In this document: one piece after another, positions 7,416 to 15,061 of the stretch
How the letters are laid out: every line of letters begins with the position of its first letter
How positions within the stretch are numbered: position 1 is the first letter of the stretch
Assembly: GCA_046349975.1 (NCBI GenBank)
Contig: JAXMBH010000014.1
Span: 1-64,000, forward strand
From: JABDGM01 sp046349975
GTDB lineage: Bacteria; Planctomycetota; Planctomycetia; Pirellulales; Lacipirellulaceae
Length of the DNA: 64,000 nucleotides
Reading direction: 5' to 3'
Notes under the pieces: generated by a model
Seen by the model: only the letters and a program-made list of their open reading frames with translations
Told to the model about the DNA's origin: nothing
The model's database searches: none
Made by a program: the position numbers and the translations under genes

Positions 7416-8211
7416 TCGCACCCTCGCCAGCCGCTGCGCCAAAACTTGGATTCGGATTCTTCGGCAACACTTCCGCCGACGGCAGCCCTGGAAACAACGG
7501 CCTGATGCCGTCAGTGCAAAACGCTTCGCGCCCTGACACCAGACCTTCAAGCGGAAGGCCAAGGCAGCCGAGTTCAAGGTACGTTGTCGAGTCGGCCAGC
7601 ATCGTCTCGCGACAGTGCAGGTACTCATCGCGGAAGACTTTCGCCAGCTTTTCGTCGAAACGCTCGCCGCGGACAATCACGCGCTCAGCGGCCTTCGATA
7701 CCACTGGCCACGGCTGTGCGAGCCGGTAATAGCAAGTGCCGACCGAATCCGTTTCGGCTTGCAGCAGCTGATCGGCCAGCAGCGGCGCAACCATTTGCTG
7801 CAGCGCCTCAATTTGCTGGCCCCAAACTTGGCCGGCAATGAGGTATTCCGGCACAAAACCAGCGTGGGTGCAATCGAGCACGTCGCCGCGGTCAAGGCAG
7901 CCCTTGAGCCGCTTCATGGCCAGCCGCAGTTCCGGCTTGGTAAACCAGTAGCTCAACTCCCGCGCGAGCCGGCGTCCGTCGTCGGTGAGCGTGTCGCCAA
8001 CCAGCAGGCCGTCGGCCACGAGGCTGTCACGTTGCCGGCTGATTTCCTGTCGGCGCCGCGCGTCACCACCGCCAACGGACAGCCGCACGTTCCCCACGCG
8101 CCGCTGGTACACCGCGCCGGCCGTCTTCCAGTTACGGTTCGGCGACCAGGGCGCTTCATGCACCGCCCTGAGGCGAACAAGCAGCCGATATTTGTCATCG
8201 CGAAGGTTCAT
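7408..8211 (-). CDS. Uncharacterised element protein, 267 aa
   Basis: Starts MNLRDDKYRLLVRLRAVHEAPWSPNRNWKTAGAVYQ region at 8211. The segment RRRQEISRQRDSLVADGLLVGDTLTDDGRRLARELS reads like a winged-helix domain (recognition helix then a wing ending in a TDDGRRLA turn), so a DNA-binding N-terminal part of about 90 residues is plausible. The remaining 170 residues are unfamiliar. It is coupled by ATGA overlap to a possible 38-residue gene before it and overlaps the next gene by 8 bases. Confidence 0.6.
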   Translation of the reverse strand: MNLRDDKYRLLVRLRAVHEAPWSPNRNWKTAGAVYQRRVGNVRLSVGGGDARRRQEISRQRDSLVADGLLVGDTLTDDGRRLARELSYWFTKPELRLAMKRLKGCLDRGDVLDCTHAGFVPEYLIAGQVWGQQIEALQQMVAPLLADQLLQAETDSVGTCYYRLAQPWPVVSKAAERVIVRGERFDEKLAKVFRDEYLHCRETMLADSTTYLELGCLGLPLEGLVSGREAFCTDGIRPLFPGLPSAEVLPKNPNPSFGAAAGEGANG

Positions 8212-8324
8212 GTCACGCTGTCACAAATGGGAAGTCTGGTCACGGCCTGTACTTCGGGGTCGTCAGAAAGTTTTTTAATTTTTTTACAGTACCTTGGTCT
8301 TTTTTTGACCAGTCGCGTTGTCAA
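8208..8324 (-). CDS. Possible 38-aa lysine-rich peptide with TTG start
   Basis: A frame that fills the gap exactly: its TTG start overlaps the stop of the zinc-finger gene (TTGA) and its stop overlaps the next start (ATGA), the same coupling seen elsewhere in this operon. The peptide is very basic at first (KKRPRYCKKIKK) then DDPEVQAVT. The stretch carries two A-rich runs (around 8275-8310 on the plus strand as T runs). No Shine-Dalgarno is apparent, so it would depend on coupling. It may instead be merely spacer. Confidence 0.3.
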   Translation of the reverse strand: MTTRLVKKRPRYCKKIKKLSDDPEVQAVTRLPICDSVT

Positions 8325-8602
8325 CGCGCCGATTCGGCGCGTTTGGTGGTTCCAAACTCTGCGGTGATGGCCTGCTGCAGTTCGCGATTGAACCGACGCA
8401 CGGCTTCCACTTTGCCACGCTTCGGGCAGAGTAGTGGGCAGGAAGCACGCGGCAACACACGACCGCACGTCGGGCAGTGGATCGGTCGCGGGCGGCCTTG
8501 CGCCGGATAGTTTGCGTGCGTATTTCCCGCGTTCCGGATAGTCCGGAGCGAATTACCGGTTGATGCACTAGCGCGTGTGCGCGTGCGCGTTATGCGTATC
8601 AT
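8321..8602 (-). CDS. Zinc-finger protein, 93 aa
   Basis: The ATG at 8602 has a GGAG Shine-Dalgarno at suitable distance. An Arg/Thr/Ser-rich N-terminal 40 residues is followed by CPTCGRVLPRASCPLLC, a four-cysteine ribbon, and then a helical basic C-terminus (EAVRRFNRELQQAITAEFG). Likely a small nucleic-acid-binding protein. It follows the primase-helicase gene by about 70 bases. Not assignable to a named family from sequence alone. Confidence 0.55.
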   Translation of the reverse strand: MIRITRTRTRASASTGNSLRTIRNAGNTHANYPAQGRPRPIHCPTCGRVLPRASCPLLCPKRGKVEAVRRFNRELQQAITAEFGTTKRAESAR

Positions 8603-8673
8603 AGGGGTAAACTCTCCGAACTATCCGGGGTTGTTGGTACGTAAGGGTTTAAGTGTCCGGGAAACGCTCCGGA

Positions 8674-10905
8674 TCACTCCGGACTATCCGGCGCTGGTGA
8701 CAGCCCCACGCCGATGTACACGACGCAGTTATCTGAGTCTCGCCGCTTGGCGAAACCACGCTCAACGACTCGCAGTCCGAACCGAGTTTGGGTGTCGGTT
8801 CGTTCCCCGCGGTCTTCAGCCCAGGGCTTGTAGGTTTTGAACAGTTGGCCGGCACGCACAAAGCAGCCGTCGCCGACATAGCAACGATCGCGCAGGAACT
8901 CACCTAGCGTGTCGCTGTCGGTTCGGTAGTTCGCAGTGGCGTCCAGCACGTCCGGCGGCGATTGCAGCCCGTTACGCTGCCAGGCAAGGCATCCAGCGAC
9001 GGCCCACCGCAAGATCGCTGGCCACTCCGCGCGGAGCTTGATTGGCAGTTCTTTGTCTTGCTCAGCGTCAGGAATGACCACGCTGAATGGAACAAGCCGA
9101 ATGCGTCGCCAGATGCCGTGGTCAGTGCCCCGTACGATCGGCCGGTGATTCGTGGCGAGAACAACCGTATGGCTGGGGCGGAATTGCCAGAAGTCTTCCC
9201 GCATGCGCCGGGCGCGGATTGAGTCGCCGCCAGTCAGTTCCTTTACCAGAGCCTCGGAGAGTCGGCCGCCATCCGCCGTCTCGATCGCTGCTACAAAACG
9301 CTTGCCGTGCAAGTCTGCCAACTCCGTCGGGTGTCGATCGCCGCTGCTTGCCATTAGCAGGTTGGGTGGCGCATGCATCGCGTAATCCGGACCGAACACC
9401 CCGCAGACCGTTTCCAGGAGTACGCTCTTGCCGTTGGCGCCCATGCCGTGGAAGATCGGCAGGACATGCTCTAACACTTCGCCAACTAGAGCCATGCCGA
9501 TCAGCCGCTGCATGAATCTGATCAAGGCGGCGTTGCCTGAAAAAATGCGGTTCAAGAACTCGAGCCACAGAACTGGATCGCCGCCCCCGACAGTCGGATA
9601 TTTGATCGGACAGATCCGCGTTAGATAGTCGTCCCTTCGATGGGGGTGCAGCTGGCCGGTCCGCAAGTCGATCGTGCCGTTTAGCACGTTGAACAGCCAC
9701 GGATGCGAATCGAGCTCGCCGACGGTAATCGGGATTGGGCGAAGTGAGCGGGCAACTTTCAACATCGCATCCATGCGCGCCACGTGCTCGGATTGATGCG
9801 CCCACTTTTCAATCGCGTCGGCAACGTCCGGATCCTTGACGCTGGCCGCTTCGTCTTTGATGGTGCGAATCGTTGTCGCTGCGCGGCGGTAGGTTTCGCC
9901 GGTGTTGTCTACTGGCCAATGCGTGCCGTCGAAATGAATCCACTTCCCCCAGTCGGTAACGTAGCGCACGTCGCCGCCATTTTGCGAAGCGAACCGCTCG
10001 CCGTTTCCCAGGTCGGTACACTTGAACGTCGCGTTTGTTAACGCCTCCCCTTCGTCGACGTCGGCCTCGTCGATGCGCCTCAGTATTTCGCTGTCGCTCC
10101 AATCCTTTGCGAACGGATGCTTGGCGGCATACTGCCGAACCAATTCCACGCCATCGCCGCCGGTGAATCCGTAACGCTTTGCTTGTCGCCCCACCGCCAG
10201 CAGCCGGTTTGAACTATCCGTTTCCCCGGATTGCGGTTTTACTTTCATCATCGCCGCCAGACAGCGGGCAGCGGGCCGGTCGGCCGGCATTGGCGTCGAC
10301 GCCCGCGCGGCGGCACGTTGCGGCTTTGTGTGCGACGCCTCTTGGATTCGCTCGACAACGGCTGGCGGCAGTTCGGCTGGCTCAACCTCTTCCAAGTCGA
10401 CAAGCCATCGCCGCCCCGCAGAGGGCGGAATAACGCTTTGCGCGCCCTTCCCATCGGACCCAATACGTATCCCGAGCTTCGCGCCGTTTCCGTTACTGAA
10501 GTTCACTACGCCACGGCGTATGCCCTTCAGCTCCGGCGGGAACTTGAACAGCCGATGCTTGCCACGAGAGCTGGCGAAAGTCGGCGTTGGGTTTGGCTCG
10601 CACCCTTCGAAGAGCTTGGCGACAAGGGCCTCTTCAGCGTCGCTGTCGCTCTCAATGTCGATGAACGAATCGGGCCCGAGCTTCATGCCGATCGCTGGCT
10701 CCGCGGCCTTGGCCAGTTGTAGTGCCGCCAGGTCCCGCGTAAGCCTTTTGCGATGCCAGTCGCGGCCGCCGATCGGTTTCTTGCCGTCCGTTACGATGAA
10801 CGGCAGTCCTGCAGCGATGTAGCCGCTCACTGCCTCAAATAACTCGGCGCGCCGTGGATCGTCGGCGAACGGTTCGACAGTGTGGCCGTTGGCTTCTACG
10901 CCCAT
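8674..10905 (-). CDS. Primase-polymerase / superfamily 3 helicase replication protein
   Basis: 743 residues. The N-terminal 190 residues fit the bifunctional primase/polymerase domain: GKKPIGGRDW near 41-50, the metal-binding acidic motif FIDIESDSD (81-89), the SSRGKHRLFKF motif (112-122) and an IRIGSDGKGAQSVIPPS motif (146-162). A central region leads to a D5-type domain (about 395-480) and a helicase domain with Walker A GMGANGKS at 487-494, followed by ETADGG and TNHRP segments typical of P4/D5 helicases. It would prime and unwind DNA to replicate the element autonomously. The arrangement resembles the replication proteins of satellite phages and integrative plasmids. It is preceded directly by the excisionase-like gene. 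Confidence 0.92.
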   Translation of the reverse strand: MGVEANGHTVEPFADDPRRAELFEAVSGYIAAGLPFIVTDGKKPIGGRDWHRKRLTRDLAALQLAKAAEPAIGMKLGPDSFIDIESDSDAEEALVAKLFEGCEPNPTPTFASSRGKHRLFKFPPELKGIRRGVVNFSNGNGAKLGIRIGSDGKGAQSVIPPSAGRRWLVDLEEVEPAELPPAVVERIQEASHTKPQRAAARASTPMPADRPAARCLAAMMKVKPQSGETDSSNRLLAVGRQAKRYGFTGGDGVELVRQYAAKHPFAKDWSDSEILRRIDEADVDEGEALTNATFKCTDLGNGERFASQNGGDVRYVTDWGKWIHFDGTHWPVDNTGETYRRAATTIRTIKDEAASVKDPDVADAIEKWAHQSEHVARMDAMLKVARSLRPIPITVGELDSHPWLFNVLNGTIDLRTGQLHPHRRDDYLTRICPIKYPTVGGGDPVLWLEFLNRIFSGNAALIRFMQRLIGMALVGEVLEHVLPIFHGMGANGKSVLLETVCGVFGPDYAMHAPPNLLMASSGDRHPTELADLHGKRFVAAIETADGGRLSEALVKELTGGDSIRARRMREDFWQFRPSHTVVLATNHRPIVRGTDHGIWRRIRLVPFSVVIPDAEQDKELPIKLRAEWPAILRWAVAGCLAWQRNGLQSPPDVLDATANYRTDSDTLGEFLRDRCYVGDGCFVRAGQLFKTYKPWAEDRGERTDTQTRFGLRVVERGFAKRRDSDNCVVYIGVGLSPAPDSPE

Positions 10906-10919
10906 CGTCCCGGCCCTCT

Positions 10920-11168
10920 CTATTCACCTGAACTATGGGCCGCGTCGCTAGCAGCAGTGAGGGCGGAGAGTTTTTCGAGATAGTCGATCGCCCACTCGCC
11001 CCGGAAGAATTTGCGGCGCCCGACCGAGAACGTTCTCAGGTGGATGCCCGCGCGGCGTCCCTCTCGCATCCGAGTCGATGAAATTCCGAACGCTTGCAGA
11101 CCACGAAGGGGGTAGACGTGGCCCGGCGCGATTTCCGCCGGTGCTCTGACGGCGAGCGTTGCAGCCAT
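10920..11168 (-). CDS. Excisionase-like / helix-turn-helix DNA-binding protein
   Basis: 82 residues from the ATG at 11168; a GGAG Shine-Dalgarno lies 9 bases before it, so the longer frame from a TTG at 11183 is not preferred. The body VYPLRGLQAFGISSTRMREGRRAG followed by GRRKFFRGEWAIDYLEKL has the layout of MerR/excisionase-type domains (a short helix-turn-helix, then a strand with RKFFRG, then a helix). It likely helps excision or represses element genes. It lies 14 bases before the primase gene and just downstream of the composite palindrome at 11239-11290, which may control it. Confidence 0.65.
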   Translation of the reverse strand: MAATLAVRAPAEIAPGHVYPLRGLQAFGISSTRMREGRRAGIHLRTFSVGRRKFFRGEWAIDYLEKLSALTAASDAAHSSGE

Positions 11169-11238
11169 GATGGGATTCTCCAATTACAGGTGGGCCGCTG
11201 TTAGTGTTCGTGCGGCATGTAATCGAAGAATAAGAAGT

Positions 11239-11290
11239 GATTGAGCGCCCGACATTAGGGCAAAATTCGCCCAACGTTGGGCGCTCAATC
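11239..11290. promoter_or_regulatory. Composite palindrome: candidate operator or terminator
   Basis: Outer arms GATTGAGCGCCC (11239-11250) and GGGCGCTCAATC (11279-11290) are perfectly complementary. Inside lie a perfect 16-bp palindrome CGCCCAACGTTGGGCG (11268-11283) and a looser copy at 11246-11261, so the site can be read as two inverted copies of a roughly 22-bp element. It overlaps the last codons of the gene ending at 11285 and lies 70 bases before the excisionase-like start. Operator binding by an element regulator is the favoured reading; a transcription terminator is the alternative. Confidence 0.5.
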
Positions 11291-11686
11291 AAAAACAGAC
11301 ATTCGATAGCCGCGATTTCCGTCGGCGCGAACTATCAATTGGCGCAGCGCGGGCACTTCACGACCAAGTCTTTCCAGCGTATCCACGGCTTTGCGAACGT
11401 AGCGACTCGCACCGATCGGCTGGCCTTTGGCTTCGATCATCGCCCTAAACCACTCCGCGATGTCGTGAGACACTTGATATGTTGTGCCCTGCCACTCAAT
11501 TGAAGCTGCCTTCGCGGTGATTTTTACAACAGGGATCGCCGCGAAGCTCTGCTGCGGCGGCACCGATCGCTGGCCAGTCCTATCAGGAAAGCCTATTGTT
11601 TCGGTCAGATGATAAGACGTGGCGAGAGGAACGCTGTCCGAAATGACTTCGGGCGCCCCTGATCGGCCTCTGTAATTGGCGGCCAT
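11285..11686 (-). CDS. Probable winged-helix regulator of the element, 133 aa
   Basis: The first gene of the leftward operon. The ATG at 11686 is preceded by GGGAGA, a good ribosome site. The C-terminal part (SRYVRKAVDTLERLGREVPALRQLI then RADGNRGYRMS) has the helix-plus-wing ending seen in winged-helix regulators; the central WQGTTYQVSHDIAEWFRAMI may be the preceding helices. Its ribosome site lies in one arm of a perfect hairpin (11690-11732) that is interleaved with a second perfect stem, so its translation may be controlled by RNA structure. The DNA-binding assignment is an inference from shape, not a family match. Confidence 0.55.
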   Translation of the reverse strand: MAANYRGRSGAPEVISDSVPLATSYHLTETIGFPDRTGQRSVPPQQSFAAIPVVKITAKAASIEWQGTTYQVSHDIAEWFRAMIEAKGQPIGASRYVRKAVDTLERLGREVPALRQLIVRADGNRGYRMSVFD

Positions 11687-11689
11687 GAT

Positions 11690-11750
11690 GTCTCCCGACC
11701 AACCTGCCGCCGCGCGGTCCACGTCGGGAGACGGTTAGGACCGCGCGGCG
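11690..11750 (-). promoter_or_regulatory. Leader RNA with two interleaved perfect stems
   Basis: In the transcript the order is arm B5 (11750-11738), arm A5 (11732-11723), arm B3 (11720-11708), arm A3 (11699-11690), then the ATG at 11686. Stem A is 10 bp (GTCTCCCGAC with GTCGGGAGAC) and buries the GGGAGA ribosome site. Stem B is 13 bp (GGACCGCGCGGCG with its complement). The two cross each other, so they are alternative structures or a strained pseudoknot. This would allow the ribosome site to be switched. Confidence 0.55.
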
Positions 11751-11784
11751 AGCAACACGGGTGTACGGCCCGCTGGTTGGCTCT

Positions 11785-11807
11785 AGTGTTACCTCAACTG
11801 TTACCGG
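11785..11807. repeat. Putative arm-type integrase site, right copy
   Basis: Matches 48-70 at 21 of 23 positions, same orientation, and again contains two GTTACC cores. It lies about 90 bp inside the tRNA-Leu fragment that marks the element end, in sequence with no gene. Confidence 0.4.
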
Positions 11808-11898
11808 AGCGGCGCATCTAGTCGGAAATCGCCGCTCGAAAAATGCTTGGTTTCCTATCCTCAAAAACTAACCGCTGCCTGACCGCGTGTACAGGTAA

Positions 11899-11952
11899 GA
11901 CTTAGGATCCAGTGGCCGCAAGGTCGTGCAGGTTCAACTCCTGTCATCCCCA
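11899..11952 (+). other. attachment site: 3' half of a tRNA-Leu (anticodon UAG) gene
   Basis: The anticodon loop CTTAGGA, the 3' strand of its stem (TCCAG), a long variable arm with GCAA loop, the T arm (GCAGG-TTCAACT-CCTGT) and the 3' acceptor strand CATCCCC plus discriminator A (11952) are all present and in order. The 5' strand of the anticodon stem is already mismatched (TAAGA where CTGGA is needed), and the D arm and 5' acceptor strand are absent. CCA is not encoded. This is the classic remnant left when an integrase uses the 3' part of a tRNA gene as its target; the intact gene should lie just left of the window, next to the integrase. Confidence 0.85.
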
Positions 11953-12051
11953 TTCGAGTTCGCGGCGTGTTGGCATCGTCCGTGCGCTTCAAGCCGCATG
12001 TTTTAATCTGCATTGCTGGAAGCTGGCGATTCTGCTACAAGTCGCGCTAGC

Positions 12052-12243
12052 ATGATTCGCTGCTTCTTCTCTTTGGCGCTCGTTTTGGCCGCACTGCTCG
12101 GGTGTTCGCCTGTCCAATCGTTTATTCAAACCAATCGCGTTCTCCCCGAAAACGGCGTGTTCGCACGCAGCCTATCGCTCCGCCGGGCTGAACCCAAGAG
12201 CGGCAATCCGAATCCGGGTGTGGAACCGGATTTGTTGTACTAG
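12052..12243 (+). CDS. Small lipoprotein, 63 aa
   Basis: MIRCFFSLALVLAALLGC is a lipoprotein signal peptide with a lipobox-type LLGC; the mature part is only about 46 residues and contains no recognisable domain. It starts 100 bases after the tRNA-Leu remnant, so it is the first host gene next to the element. An upstream in-frame ATG at 12013 is rejected because it would put 13 residues before the signal peptide. Function unknown. Confidence 0.6.
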   Translation: MIRCFFSLALVLAALLGCSPVQSFIQTNRVLPENGVFARSLSLRRAEPKSGNPNPGVEPDLLY

Positions 12244-12728
12244 ATTCTGCTAGTGACGCGCGGCGGAGATCGACCGACTCGTCAGCGTGGCGTCAAAAAC
12301 ATAATCCGCTACGCATTTCTGACTTGACACTCTCAGAAGTGTCCTTACTGCCCGGCCCCAATTGGCCCTCAAGTTGCTCTTAGCCGGATGTGTTGCGTTG
12401 CCAGAGGACAGCGTAACCGCCGGGCCAGCGCCGCTTTACACTGCGGCAGACCCGGTTGTTTTTATTTGCGTGAGTGGTCCTGGACCAATTGCCCCGGTCG
12501 TGCTCGCTCCATGACCGGGGCTAATTTGTTGGGTGAATCCATTCTGACTGGCCGTCCATCGCCCAAGAGCAGACGATTTTCAAGCGGCTGCAATTGCGGC
12601 GATTTGGCGCTCGACCGTACAAACCACAACACATCGGGAACTTCCACACGTCATGCCACATCGAGCGGTCGGTGAGATAGATATTTGGTAGGGAATGCTG
12701 CGAGCAACTGGCGCGCGGAGCCGGCTTG
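12244..12728. other. Gene-free stretch with one GC hairpin
   Basis: No frame here has convincing protein character on either strand. A 9-bp stem (12491-12499 with 12513-12521, GCCCCGGTC arms) may be a terminator, but the following bases are only weakly T-rich. The stretch lies at the start of the block where all genes are frameshifted, so a decayed or mis-sequenced gene cannot be excluded. Confidence 0.4.
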
Positions 12729-12922
12729 ATGGAATTGCGTGCTGGTGAATGGGTCCAGACTGAAGTGGGCGAACTGGGCCGCATCGTCCACATCGCGCGG
12801 CTCACCGCGTTCGTGCAGCTACACGAACCGCCACAGCCGCACGACATTAAAGCGTGCCTGGCAAGCACTGTTACGAAGTCGAACCACCTGCCTATGCGGC
12901 GGAACAATCCGACGCACGCTGA
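12729..12922 (+). pseudogene. Small conserved-looking protein, one frameshift
   Basis: MELRAGEWVQTEVGELGRIVHI then ARLTAFVQLHEPPQPHDIKACLASTVTK reads as a compact beta-barrel-like domain in one frame. The end is only sensible after a one-base shift (VEPPAYAAEQSDAR, then a stop at 12920-12922), giving a protein of about 64 residues. A GGAG lies about 10 bases before the ATG. Similar short proteins of this pattern occur in planctomycetes as far as I recall, without known function. The shift is one of many in this block. Confidence 0.45.
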
Positions 12923-12959
12923 CACTCGACGATCTGCCCGTACCGGTTACCGGCGCGCA

Positions 12960-14884
12960 TCACTCGCCCAGCACCATCGCTACAAACGCGAGCATGATTG
13001 TCGACGGTTCGGGAATTGCCACCGCCCACCACGCCAGGCCATACTCCGTCGACGCGGCAGCGTGAACTTGAGTGCTTCACCGTGATTGCGTAATCACCGC
13101 CCGCGTAAGCTTGTAAAATATGTGCTCGGTCGAGTCGACGCCGCTTACGGAGCGATCAATGAGGTCGGTGTAGCAGCCCGGTCATCGGGTTCTTGCGGTA
13201 TAAGAACAGATCGAGGTCAGCCAACGCTTGAACCGCTCCCGCGTTGCGAATGAATCGCCAGCGTCATACAAACGCCGTTTGAATTACCATCGACCAGGCT
13301 GACCGCGCGATCCACGACGGCGTGATCGAGATAAAGCTGTTCGGCATCAACGGCTGGTTGGAAGTAGTAATTCTGCTTCTGGTTGAGCCCTTGGCTGAAC
13401 GCATTGTCCCAGCCAAGCACTGGAATCGAGCCGCTCGACGTCAAATCGGAGTCGAACTCGCCGGCCGCGTACTGGCGAGCGTTTGGCGTTGAGTGCGCTT
13501 CCCGCTCCGGTATTGTCATCGAGTGGATCGAACACGTTGGTGTATGCAGGCGAATCGAGCCGGGTTTTGAGTTCCGGCGGCATCGGTATAGATGGTCTTC
13601 TCCATGCCCAGCAGTTGCCTGTCGGAACAATCGTGCCGTCATCTTTGAGCTTGTCGGCCGAATTCAGGATTACGGCTTTCATCACCTGGTGCACGCGTGC
13701 CAGACCGTCCCAATGCGTCGGATCGCTGATGCGTTTCCCATTGCCGTACTCGTGCAATAGGGCTGCGGTCGCCGTCACATGGGGCGCGTGCGAACGAAGT
13801 GCCGCTCGCCGAAGCGTAGCCCGTGCCGCCGAGCAGTGGCATAAATACGTTGCAGCCCCGAGCGCGCCAACTGCACCGTGTCGCGGTTGCCCTAGCGATG
13901 CCGCGAAGCGATTGCCCGCGTCATACCGATCATACACACCTGTGCCGTTTCCGCTGGCATCGGTCAGCATCGACACGTTGATGATGTTGAACGCGTCCGA
14001 CGGCGCGCCGGGGTGAGAGATCGGGTCCTGCAGCTCGTCGCCGGCCACCACTTGCAGCAGATCATACCGGCTGGAGAAGTAGTCCAGTGCTGCTTGAACG
14101 CGGGTTGGTGCCGTCGTTTGGCGCAATCGGCCCGTGCCCCAACTATGATTGACGGCACGCACGTCGGAGAGCGTTGGTTGCAGCGAATCGAACGACGATC
14201 GCAAAACTGCCTGTGTCGTGAGGGCTATTGTGTCGATCGACGAGCCGCACTCGAACGCGCTGAATACAGCCTCGCACCCGTGGCCACGCCCTTGTTCGCG
14301 GCGCGTTGGCGATCATCACGCCGGCTACTTGCAGCATGGTCATCAACCTGGGCATCGGCCAGCGTGGCGAAATTCGATTCGTAATTGGCCTGCGTCACGA
14401 ATGTGCCCATATCCGCCGCCGGCGGACAGCGCTTTTTCAACACCGGCGAACGTGGCGGCAGCAGGAACTCCGCGACCACCGATGCGTCAAACGGCTCCAC
14501 GTCCGGGTGCCGCCAATTCACCCAACCCGGCGTGTAAGCACCATTGTTGTCGAGATCGACCCACTCCGGGAAAATCACGCGTGCCGTTACCTTCACCGGC
14601 ATCCGCCGTGCCTGGGATGCGATCGGCGCCCCGCCAATCCCAAAACCATTCGCCCACAGCATCCGGAATGATGCTCAGCCGCTCACCAGGGCGGCCGAGT
14701 TCCCACCTGCCCAATATTCACGCCGTTGCCCGTTACACCGAGCCCGCGCGGTGATCCCATTTGGTCCGGTAACATCGTCGGCCACAATCTTTGTCGAGCC
14801 AGTCGTTAGAAAACTGCCAATCAACACCAACCAGGCAGCAACGCGCACAGGGCGCAATCCCACCGCAAGAAAGAGAGCCGACAT
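12960..14884 (-). pseudogene. PEP-CTERM-anchored subtilisin-like protease, multiply frameshifted
   Basis: Starts at 14884 with a signal peptide (LRPVRVAAWLVLIGSF) and mature sequence ADDVTGPNGITAR. Pieces in different frames give INVSM and VNHSWGTG segments of the S8 fold, then the nucleophile motif GTSFA, directly followed in another frame by APHVTATAALLHEYG, then VMKAVILNSADKL. The last frame ends IPEPSTIMLAFVAMVLGE and a stop at 12960, a PEP-CTERM sorting signal. The product would be a secreted, surface-anchored serine protease of about 640 residues. At least five frame changes interrupt it. Because the fragments remain well conserved with few internal stops, sequence indels are as likely as true decay. 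Confidence 0.7.
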
Positions 14885-15061
14885 TGAAGTGAAGTCATTA
14901 GCGTTCTCCCTGAAAGCTGAGGGCCTGCGTCAGTGACGCATTCAATGGAGGAGCAGCGTAACGCAGAAACCCGCCCGTCGCGCGCCTAGGCAACCGGCGA
15001 TTCTAATGTCGCTCGGCATAATTACAATCAGGCATGACCAACTTTTGTCGTCGGGCGAAAC

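Noticed and set aside
11881..11952. Complete tRNA gene
   Set aside because: Only the 3' half is present; the D arm and 5' acceptor strand are missing and the anticodon stem is mismatched.
12388..12675. Plus-strand gene between the lipoprotein and the small frameshifted gene
   Set aside because: Composition and lack of a ribosome site or known motif; the overlapping minus-strand frames are no better.
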